DNA from: DASQTB01 sp035642095
GTDB taxonomy: Bacteria > Actinomycetota > UBA4738 > CALAEC01
Assembly (NCBI GenBank): GCA_035642095.1
Contig: DASQTB010000059.1
Span: 1-12,154, forward strand
Direction: 5' to 3'
Length of the DNA: 12,154 nucleotides
In this document: positions 5,736-12,154 of the stretch, piece by piece
Numbering within the stretch: position 1 is the first letter of the stretch
Layout of the letters: each line of letters begins with the position of its first letter
The notes under the pieces: model-generated
Database searches by the model: none
What the model was told of the DNA's origin: nothing
What the model saw: the letters and a program-made list of their open reading frames with translations, nothing else
Program-made: the position numbers and the translations under genes

Positions 5736-8600
5736 GTGGGCACCGATCGGATCGTCATCCACGGGGCCCGTGAGCACAATCTCCGCAACGTCCATCTGGA
5801 GCTTCCCCGGGCCAAGCTGATCGTGTTCACGGGCCTGTCCGGCTCGGGGAAGTCGTCGCTAGCCTTCGACACGATCTACGCCGAAGGCCAGCGGCGGTAC
5901 GTCGAGTCGCTCTCGGCCTACGCCAGGCAGTTCCTGGGCCAGATGGAGAAGCCCGAGGTGGACTTCATCGAGGGGCTCTCCCCGGCCATCTCGATCGACC
6001 AGAAGTCGACCTCCCGGAACCCTCGATCCACGGTGGGGACGATCACCGAGGTCTACGACTACCTCCGGGTCCTGTACGCCCGGATCGGCCATCCCCACTG
6101 CCCGAAGTGTGGCCGGCCGATCGGCCGGCAGACGCCCGACCAGATCGTCGACCAGGTGATGGCCCTTCCCGAGGGGACCCGGTTCCAGGTCCTGGCCCCC
6201 GTGGTGCGGGGTCGGAAGGGGGAGTACGAACGGCTGTTCAAGGACCTGGCCTCGAAGGGGTTCGCCCGGGCCAGGGTGGACGGCACCGTGCTCGACCTGT
6301 CCGAGCCGATCCGACTCGACCGGTACTACAAGCACGACATCGATGTCGTGGTCGACCGGCTGGTGGCTCGGTCGGACATCCGGCGGCGGGTGGCGGACGC
6401 CGTCGAGACCGCCCTGGAGCTGACCGAGGGACTGGCCGCCCTGACCGTGCAGACCGACGGGAAGGAAGAGATCGTCACCTTCTCGGAGAAGCTGGCCTGC
6501 ACGTACGACGGACTGTCGTTCGAGGAGCTGGCCCCGAGGAACTTCTCCTTCAACTCGCCGTACGGCGCCTGCCAGTCGTGCGACGGGCTGGGGACCCGCC
6601 TTGAGGTTGATCCCGAGCTGGTCATCCCGGACCCCGACCTCTCGATCCGCGAGGGGGCCCTGGCGCCCTGGAACGCGACCCGGCTCGAATACTGGAACCG
6701 CGTCCTCGATGCCCTGGCCGACGCGCACGGGTTCTCGCTCGACACGCCGTGGCGCCGGCTCGGGTCGCGGGCCAAGGACGTGGTGCTCTACGGGTCGGAT
6801 AAGGAGATCTACGTCCGGTACCGCAACCGATACGGACGCCAGCGTTCGTACTGGACGACCTTCGAAGGGATCATCCCCAACGTCGAGCGCCGGCACCAGG
6901 AGACCGACTCCGACTACGCCCGGGAGAAGTACGAGCAGTACATGCGGGAAGTGCCCTGCCGGGCGTGCAAGGGCGCCCGGCTGCGGCCCGAGTCCCTGGC
7001 CGTTACCGTGGGGGATCTCAACATCGCGGGGCTGACGGCGCTCTCGGTCTCCGCAGCGCTCCGGTCCCTCGAGGAGCTACCGGCGAGATTGACGGAACGG
7101 GAAGCGATGATCGCCGAGCGCCTCCTCAAGGAGATCCGGGCCAGGCTGGGCTTCCTGGTCGACGTGGGTCTGGACTACCTGACGCTGGATCGGACGGCCG
7201 GCACGCTGGCCGGGGGCGAGGCTCAGCGGATCCGGCTGGCCTCCCAGATCGGCTCGGGGCTGGTCGGCGTGCTGTACGTCCTGGACGAGCCGTCGATCGG
7301 TCTCCACCAGCGGGACAACCGCCGCCTGATCGACACGCTCCACCGGCTCCGCGACCTGGGGAACACCCTGATCGTGGTGGAGCACGACGAGGCCACGATC
7401 AGGGCGGCCGATCACATCGTCGACATCGGGCCGGGAGCGGGCGACGCCGGAGGGGAGATCGTCTACGCCGGTCCGGTCGACGACATCCTCGATCAGCCCG
7501 ATTCGATCACCGGCGCCTACCTCGACGGACGGCGGGAGATCCCCACCCCGCAGGTCCGGCGGCGTCCGGGGGAGCGCTGGCTGGAGGTCAGGGGCGCTGC
7601 GGAGCACAACCTGAAGCGCATCGACGTGGCGTTCCCGCTGGGGACGTTCATCTGCGTCACCGGCGTGTCGGGCTCCGGGAAGTCGACGCTCGTCGAGGAC
7701 GTGGTCCACCGGGCCCTTCAGCACAAGGTGAACCGGTCCCGGATCCTCCCCGGGAAGCACCGTCGCCTGGTGGGGTGGGAGGAGATCGACAAGGTGATCA
7801 TGGTCGACCAGTCGCCGATCGGCAGGACGCCGAGGTCGAATCCGGCGACATATACCGGAGTCTTCGACCACGTCCGCCGGCTGTTCTCCCAGGTTCCCGA
7901 GGCTCGGGTCCGCGGCTATCAGCCGGGCCGGTTCTCGTTCAACGTTCGGGGGGGGCGATGCGAGAACTGCTCCGGCGAGGGCCAGATCAAGATCGAGATG
8001 CACTTCCTCCCGGACGTGTGGGTCACCTGCGAGGTGTGCAAGGGGGCCCGGTACAACCGGGAGACCTTGGCGGTTCGGTTCAAGGGTCGCACCATCGCCG
8101 ACGTCCTGGCCATGAGCGTCGACGAAGGCCTGGAGTTCTTCCGGAACATCCCGGTGATCGCCCGACACTTGCAGACGCTCTCGGACGTCGGCCTGGGCTA
8201 TATCAAGCTGGGCCAGCCGGCCCCGACGCTGTCCGGTGGTGAAGCGCAGCGGGTCAAGCTGGCGTCGGAGCTGTCCCGGAGGGCCACCGGCCGAACGTTC
8301 TACATCCTCGATGAACCGACCACGGGCCTCCACTTCGACGATGTCCGGAAGCTGCTGTCGGTCCTCGACCGGCTGGTTGATGCCGGGAACACGGTCGTGG
8401 TCATCGAGCACAACCTGGATGTGGTCAAGACGGCGGACTGGCTGATCGACCTCGGACCCGAGGGCGGTGATGCCGGTGGCGAAGTCGTCGCGGCGGGGTC
8501 ACCGGAGGACGTGGCCGCCCATCGCGAGTCGCACACGGGCGCGTTCCTCGCTCGGACGCTGGACGTCCACCCGCGCGAGACGGCGGCGGCACCGGCCTGA
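5736..8600 (+). CDS. uvrA: Excinuclease ABC subunit A (UvrA)
   Basis: The damage-recognition ATPase of nucleotide excision repair, which loads UvrB on lesions as a dimer in the cytoplasm. At 954 aa it is full length for UvrA. It has two ABC ATPase halves. The first has Walker A GLSGSGKS (33-40), signature LAGGE (A492) and Walker B with LDEPSIGLH. The second has Walker A GVSGSGKS (643-650), signature LSGGE (S833) and LDEPTTGLH. A zinc module C742-x2-C745-x19-C765-x2-C768 is intact, and further CxxC pairs occur in the first half (CPKC, CQSC, CRAC). The usual serine of the first signature motif is alanine here. The GTG start gives the standard N-terminus (DRIVIHGAREHNLRN) and agrees with the -10 box 7 nt upstream. 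The reading frame stays open upstream through the previous gene, but that part is not UvrA-like. Confidence 0.97.
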   Translation: MGTDRIVIHGAREHNLRNVHLELPRAKLIVFTGLSGSGKSSLAFDTIYAEGQRRYVESLSAYARQFLGQMEKPEVDFIEGLSPAISIDQKSTSRNPRSTVGTITEVYDYLRVLYARIGHPHCPKCGRPIGRQTPDQIVDQVMALPEGTRFQVLAPVVRGRKGEYERLFKDLASKGFARARVDGTVLDLSEPIRLDRYYKHDIDVVVDRLVARSDIRRRVADAVETALELTEGLAALTVQTDGKEEIVTFSEKLACTYDGLSFEELAPRNFSFNSPYGACQSCDGLGTRLEVDPELVIPDPDLSIREGALAPWNATRLEYWNRVLDALADAHGFSLDTPWRRLGSRAKDVVLYGSDKEIYVRYRNRYGRQRSYWTTFEGIIPNVERRHQETDSDYAREKYEQYMREVPCRACKGARLRPESLAVTVGDLNIAGLTALSVSAALRSLEELPARLTEREAMIAERLLKEIRARLGFLVDVGLDYLTLDRTAGTLAGGEAQRIRLASQIGSGLVGVLYVLDEPSIGLHQRDNRRLIDTLHRLRDLGNTLIVVEHDEATIRAADHIVDIGPGAGDAGGEIVYAGPVDDILDQPDSITGAYLDGRREIPTPQVRRRPGERWLEVRGAAEHNLKRIDVAFPLGTFICVTGVSGSGKSTLVEDVVHRALQHKVNRSRILPGKHRRLVGWEEIDKVIMVDQSPIGRTPRSNPATYTGVFDHVRRLFSQVPEARVRGYQPGRFSFNVRGGRCENCSGEGQIKIEMHFLPDVWVTCEVCKGARYNRETLAVRFKGRTIADVLAMSVDEGLEFFRNIPVIARHLQTLSDVGLGYIKLGQPAPTLSGGEAQRVKLASELSRRATGRTFYILDEPTTGLHFDDVRKLLSVLDRLVDAGNTVVVIEHNLDVVKTADWLIDLGPEGGDAGGEVVAAGSPEDVAAHRESHTGAFLARTLDVHPRETAAAPA

Positions 8601-8632
8601 CGGAGGCGCGGTCGAGACCAGGGTTCGTGTGG

Positions 8633-8638
8633 TAGAAC
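8633..8638 (+). promoter_or_regulatory. Possible -10 box of the cupredoxin gene
   Basis: TAGAAC lies 10 nt before the GTG at 8649 in the 48-nt gap after uvrA. It departs from TANNNT at the last base. No Shine-Dalgarno sequence precedes the GTG. The gene may be leaderless like its neighbours, or read from the uvrA transcript. Confidence 0.25.
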
Positions 8639-8648
8639 ACGTCCCGCC

Positions 8649-10223
8649 GTGCTGAGGAGACTCTGGCCCGCGCTGGCCGCGCTCGCCCTGGTGGGCTCGG
8701 CGTGCGGCGAACCCGACATCGAGGTCCGGTCGGCGGCCGGCGACGAGGGTTTCGTTCCCCTGGTGGTGGACGTGGAGGGCGTCTCCGGCAGCGGCGTCTC
8801 GCTGACCACCGATGCCGAGGGGAACCCGCACCTCTCCTATCTCGCCCTGCCCGCCGAGGGCGAGGAGGCCCCGGCCGACCCACTGGCCCCGACTCTGCCC
8901 GCGGTGATGCACGCCCACTTGGTCGAGGACATCTGGACCCGGGACCCAGTGGCCGAGGAGGAGCCGGTGGCCGCCGGCGACCGGACGGCGATCGCCGTCG
9001 ACCCCGACGGGGTGCACCACGTGGCCTGGACCGCTGGCGGCCAGATCCTGTACTCCTCGAACGCGGCCGGCGAGTTCGCCGAGGAACCCGAGGTCGTCGC
9101 GGCGACCGATGCTCGGGGCCTGTCGATCGCGGTCGACGATGCCGGGATGCCCATGATCTCGTTCATCGAGCAGCTGACCGAGGCCGAAGGTCCTGCCGCC
9201 CTGGTCCGTGTGGCCACGCCCGGCAAAACGACCTGGGAGGTGGAGACCGCTGCCGAAGCCGCTCCTGGCGACCCGATCTCCACCGCGGCCGGGGCCGCTG
9301 GTGATGGCGTCCTGGTCGCGTACGGGTCGGACGGAGCAACCCAGGTCGCCCGACAAGGGAGGGCCCGGTGGACCAGCGAGACGGTCGACGAGGACGGCGG
9401 CCTGGGTGTCAGCATGGACGTCGACGCGGACCGCGTGGCCCACCTCTCGTACTTCGATTCCTCGGGAGCTGTGGAGCACACCCATCAGGTCGGCGACGGA
9501 TGGGAGTCGCCCTCGCCGGTGGGGGAGGGGGCGACGGCCTCCCCGACGTCGATCGCGGTTGGCGATGACGGCGTGCATCACGTCGCCTGGCAGACCGAGG
9601 AGGGGGTTGCCTACGCGAACAACGCCGCGGGCGACTTCGCCGAGGAGCCGCTTCCCGCAGCGGCGGCGGGCGGTACTGAGCCCCAGGCGGGAGCGGGACC
9701 CGAGGGCACGGTCTACGTGGCCTGGTTCGATCCGGAGAACGGGGAGCTCCAGATGGCCCTTCGGTCGGACGCCGAGCCGTTCCTGGCCGTTCCCTCCCCG
9801 GAGAGCACAGGGGCGGGTGCGCCGGTCGCGGCCTGCGAGCCGGAGGGCGAGACCCTGGCCATCACCGCCCCGTCGGGGGCGGTGACCAACGGGTTCGACA
9901 CGGACTGCCTGGCGGTCGAGGCAGCTCAGCCGTACACGATCGACTTCGACAACCAGGATCCCGGCCAGCTCCACAACGTGAACGTGTACACCGAGGAGGG
10001 CGGCGAGCCCCTGCTGATGCCCCCGAGCGAGGGAGTGATCACCGGCCCGGACCAGATCACATACAACGGCGATCCGATCGAGGAGCCGGGCGACTACCTC
10101 TTCCAGTGCGACGTCCACCCGACCACCATGACCGGCACGTTCGTCGTGGCCCCCGGAGCGGGAGGTGAGACTGGCGGAGGAGCCGGCGGGGGCGGAGGAG
10201 CCGGCGGCGGCGGGGGCAGCTAG
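8649..10223 (+). CDS. Propeller-repeat lipoprotein-like protein with C-terminal cupredoxin domain
   Basis: An exported protein of 524 aa, probably a lipoprotein: residues 1-18 are a signal sequence ending in LVGSA before C19, although Gly at -3 is not the usual lipobox residue. About seven repeats of roughly 50 residues follow, with cores near 50, 113, 158, 210, 253, 300 and 345 (for example IAVDPDGVHHVAW and IAVGDDGVHHVAW). Seven repeats suggest a seven-bladed propeller. Residues about 400-500 are a cupredoxin with candidate type 1 copper ligands H442, C487, H490 and M494. C396 and C420 may form a disulfide. The last 22 residues are almost all glycine. Electron transfer or copper-linked redox work at the cell surface is plausible, but neither partner nor substrate is visible. 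It lies 48 nt after uvrA and has no obvious link to repair. The GTG start is the first in frame with the signal sequence. Confidence 0.8.
   Translation: MLRRLWPALAALALVGSACGEPDIEVRSAAGDEGFVPLVVDVEGVSGSGVSLTTDAEGNPHLSYLALPAEGEEAPADPLAPTLPAVMHAHLVEDIWTRDPVAEEEPVAAGDRTAIAVDPDGVHHVAWTAGGQILYSSNAAGEFAEEPEVVAATDARGLSIAVDDAGMPMISFIEQLTEAEGPAALVRVATPGKTTWEVETAAEAAPGDPISTAAGAAGDGVLVAYGSDGATQVARQGRARWTSETVDEDGGLGVSMDVDADRVAHLSYFDSSGAVEHTHQVGDGWESPSPVGEGATASPTSIAVGDDGVHHVAWQTEEGVAYANNAAGDFAEEPLPAAAAGGTEPQAGAGPEGTVYVAWFDPENGELQMALRSDAEPFLAVPSPESTGAGAPVAACEPEGETLAITAPSGAVTNGFDTDCLAVEAAQPYTIDFDNQDPGQLHNVNVYTEEGGEPLLMPPSEGVITGPDQITYNGDPIEEPGDYLFQCDVHPTTMTGTFVVAPGAGGETGGGAGGGGGAGGGGGS
10173..10207 (+). repeat. 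Two-copy 18-nt tandem repeat coding the glycine-rich tail
   Basis: A 17-nt unit, GGCGGAGGAGCCGGCGG, occurs at 10173-10189 and again at 10191-10207, giving a period of 18 nt (six codons). It encodes Gly-Gly-Gly-Ala-Gly-Gly runs at the C-terminus of the cupredoxin protein and is followed by more GGC/GGG codons. Replication slippage may change the tail length between strains. Confidence 0.85.
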
Positions 10224-10288
10224 GCCTCGACCTCGGTTTCACCGCCCATCGCCGATCCCGTTTTTCAGCGGACGTTCACCCTGGAGGC

Positions 10289-10316
10289 GTTCACCGGCGA
10301 ACGGGTTCCGTACAAT
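10289..10316 (+). promoter_or_regulatory. uvrC promoter region with -10 box and inverted repeat
   Basis: TACAAT (10311-10316) is a good -10 box. Upstream, GTTCACCGGCGAAC (10289-10302) is a 14-bp palindrome with one mismatched pair and covers the expected -35 position. CGTTCACC also occurs as a direct repeat at 10273-10280 and 10288-10295. These may be an operator, but they do not fit the GAAC-N4-GTTC LexA box. The rest of the gap after 10223 holds a T5 run (10261-10265) with no clear stem before it, and no gene. Confidence 0.4.
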
Positions 10317-10342
10317 GAAGGTCAGCGTCCACGTTGAGCGAA

Positions 10343-12154
10343 GTGCCGAGACCCGATCCGGCCGGCGTCCCCGATGCTCCGGGGGCGTACCTGTTCCGTG
10401 ACCCCGACGGCCGCGTGATCTACGTCGGCAAGGCCAAGTCCCTCCGGAAGCGCCTACCGTCGTACTGGTCGCAGCCGCTCCATCCCCGGACGGAGGCCAT
10501 GGTCACCGCGGCGGACCGGGTCGAATGGATCGTGGCCTCCGGTGAGGTCGATGCCCTCCATCTGGAGTACAACCTGATCCAGGAGCATCGGCCCCGCTTC
10601 AACGTCCGGTACCGCGACGACAAGTCCTATCCGTACCTGGCCATCACGGTGGCCGAGCGATGGCCCCGGGCCATGGTGACCCGGTCCAAGCGCCGGAAAG
10701 GGGTTCGGTTCTTCGGACCGTACGCACACGCCTATGCGATCCGGGACACCCTCGACTCCCTGACCCGAGTGTTTCCCGTCCGGACGTGCTCCAACGGGTT
10801 CTTCGACCAGCGACGGCGAGCCGGCCGTCCCTGCCTCTACTACGACATCGGGCGGTGCGCGGGTCCCTGCGTTCCCCAGAAGACCGGCGTGACCGACGAA
10901 TCCTACGGGACGCTGGTCCGCCGGCTGATCGACTTCCTGGGCGGCAACCACCGTCCGATCCTGCGGGAGCTGGAGCGGGAGATGGGTCTGGCCAGCGCGG
11001 CGGAGGAGTACGAGAAGGCCGCCCGGTTCAGGGACCGCCTGACCGCCGCACGGAAGGCCATCGAGACGCAGGAGATGGTCCTGTCTCCCTCAGAGAATCT
11101 GGATGTGATCGGGCTGGCCGAGGACGACCTGGAGGCGGCCTTCCAGGCGTTCTTCGTCCGGCGGGGGCGAGTGACCGGCCGCAAGGGCTGGGTGGTCGAC
11201 CGGGTGGAGGACCTGGACACGCCGGGACTGGTGTCCTCGTTCCTCCGGGAGCTGTACATGGACCGGGAGGAGGTCCCCCCGGCCGTCCTCGTCCCGGCCT
11301 GGCCCCTCGACCGGCCGCTGTTGGAGGAGTGGCTGGCCGCTCGACGGGGCGGACCGGTCCGGATCAAGGTCCCCGCCCGGGGGGACAAGCGGCGGCTCCT
11401 TCAGGTGGTCACCACGAACGCCAAGGAGGCATTCACCCGGCACAAGCTGAAGCGGGCCTCGGACTTCGCCTCCAGGTCGCGAGCCCTGACCGAGCTCGGC
11501 GAGGTCCTCGGTCTGGGAGATCCTCCACTCCGGATCGAGTGCTATGACGTGTCCAACCTCGGGCCGGCGTCGGTGGTGGGGTCGATGGTGGTGTTCGAGG
11601 ACGGGCTGCCGAAGCGGTCGGATTACCGCCGGTTCGAGATCAAGGGCGTGCCCGGCCAAGACGACTTCGCCTCGATGGAGGAGTTGCTTCGACGGCGCTT
11701 CGCCCGGTATCTGAGGGAACGGGAGGAGCCCGCCGGCACACGCCGCCGTTTCGCCTATCCGCCGTCCCTGGTCGTGGTGGACGGTGGGCGGGGGCAGCTG
11801 GGGGTTGCCCTTCGAGTGCTGGATGACCTCGGCCTGGACATCCCCGCGGCCGGCCTGGCCAAGCGGCTGGAGGAGGTCTATCTTCCCGGTCAGCCGGAGC
11901 CGCTTCGGATCCCTCGGGGGTCCGAGTCGTTGTTCCTCCTTCAGCACATCCGGGACGAGGCTCACCGGTTCGCCGTGGAGTACCACCGGAAGAAGCGGGA
12001 ACGGCGAGCCATGGCCTCGCCCCTCGACGACATCCCCGGGATCGGTCCCGTCCGGAAGCGGGCCCTGCTTCGCCGGTTCGGGTCCCTGCAGCGACTGAGA
12101 CGTGCGTCGCATGAGGAGATCGCCTCGACCCCGGGGATCGGCTCGGCCCTGGCC
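10343..12154 (+). CDS. uvrC: Excinuclease ABC subunit C (UvrC), 3' end beyond window
   Basis: The dual-incision nuclease of nucleotide excision repair, which cuts on both sides of the lesion in the UvrB-DNA complex. The window holds 604 codons and lacks only the last part of the helix-hairpin-helix region. The GIY-YIG domain carries Y16, VIYVGKAK (25-32), the SLRKR basic stretch and E75 in LEYN. A UVR motif that contacts UvrB lies near 208-240. The RNase H-like domain shows D402 in ECYDVSN, D480 in VVVDGG and H535/D538 in QHIRDEAH. The first hairpin of the helix-hairpin-helix domain (IPGIGPVRKRALL) is near 561-580. An in-frame TGA at 10316-10318 limits the start. GTG at 10343 is preferred, and TTG at 10334 is a real alternative adding three residues. 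Neither has a strong Shine-Dalgarno sequence. Confidence 0.95.
   Translation, partial: MPRPDPAGVPDAPGAYLFRDPDGRVIYVGKAKSLRKRLPSYWSQPLHPRTEAMVTAADRVEWIVASGEVDALHLEYNLIQEHRPRFNVRYRDDKSYPYLAITVAERWPRAMVTRSKRRKGVRFFGPYAHAYAIRDTLDSLTRVFPVRTCSNGFFDQRRRAGRPCLYYDIGRCAGPCVPQKTGVTDESYGTLVRRLIDFLGGNHRPILRELEREMGLASAAEEYEKAARFRDRLTAARKAIETQEMVLSPSENLDVIGLAEDDLEAAFQAFFVRRGRVTGRKGWVVDRVEDLDTPGLVSSFLRELYMDREEVPPAVLVPAWPLDRPLLEEWLAARRGGPVRIKVPARGDKRRLLQVVTTNAKEAFTRHKLKRASDFASRSRALTELGEVLGLGDPPLRIECYDVSNLGPASVVGSMVVFEDGLPKRSDYRRFEIKGVPGQDDFASMEELLRRRFARYLREREEPAGTRRRFAYPPSLVVVDGGRGQLGVALRVLDDLGLDIPAAGLAKRLEEVYLPGQPEPLRIPRGSESLFLLQHIRDEAHRFAVEYHRKKRERRAMASPLDDIPGIGPVRKRALLRRFGSLQRLRRASHEEIASTPGIGSALA

Noticed and set aside
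7077..8411. Minus-strand open frame opposite the uvrA 3' half
   Set aside because: uvrA is unambiguous here, and the opposite translation shows no protein-like features.
10173..10220. G-rich tract as a regulatory G-quadruplex
   Set aside because: It is explained by glycine codons in a polyglycine tail. The repeat itself is reported, but a structural role is unsupported.
10224..10270. Rho-independent terminator after the cupredoxin gene, suggested by the T5 run at 10261-10265
   Set aside because: The sequence before the T run forms only 3-4 bp stems, so a terminator cannot be supported.
10289..10308. Canonical actinobacterial SOS (LexA) box before uvrC
   Set aside because: The half-sites are GTTC-N6-GAAC and GAAC-N2-GTTC, not GAAC-N4-GTTC. 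No canonical box is visible before uvrA either.

Overview
This GC-rich window looks chromosomal and most likely comes from an uncultured actinobacterium-like lineage. The clearest support is the UvrC protein, whose N-terminus, insertions and RNase H-like region read like actinobacterial UvrC. Dense GC-ended codons, GTG starts and several apparently leaderless genes agree with this. The assignment is inference. All seven genes lie on the + strand, and I see no tRNA, rRNA, CRISPR array, insertion sequence or phage gene.

Region 1 (about 1-3214) holds two tandem paralogues (189-1502 and 1778-3157) encoding exported LVIVD-repeat, beta-propeller-like proteins. Each has a candidate promoter, a long 5' leader with a short GC hairpin, a strong Shine-Dalgarno sequence, a signal peptide and a strong hairpin terminator. 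They therefore look like independent transcription units made by duplication.

Region 2 (3246-5694) holds a metal-dependent amidohydrolase with a complete set of metal ligands. It is followed by a two-domain protein that joins a sugar-phosphate-type nucleotidyltransferase to a membrane CDP-alcohol phosphotransferase. That architecture matches the bifunctional enzyme of di-myo-inositol-phosphate synthesis, although the substrate cannot be read from sequence.

Region 3 (5723-12154) is a nucleotide excision repair neighbourhood: complete uvrA, an unusual lipoprotein-like gene, then uvrC running off the right edge. The middle gene encodes about seven propeller-like repeats followed by a cupredoxin (blue copper) domain and a glycine-rich tail. 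It has no evident link to DNA repair. uvrB is not in the window.

The amidohydrolase, fusion enzyme, uvrA and probably the cupredoxin gene have a TANNNT-like hexamer 7-10 nt before the start codon and no Shine-Dalgarno sequence, as expected for leaderless transcripts. The two LVIVD genes use the opposite arrangement. I found no clearly novel defence or mobile system. The most unusual items are the propeller-cupredoxin protein between uvrA and uvrC, the LVIVD tandem pair, and the fusion enzyme.
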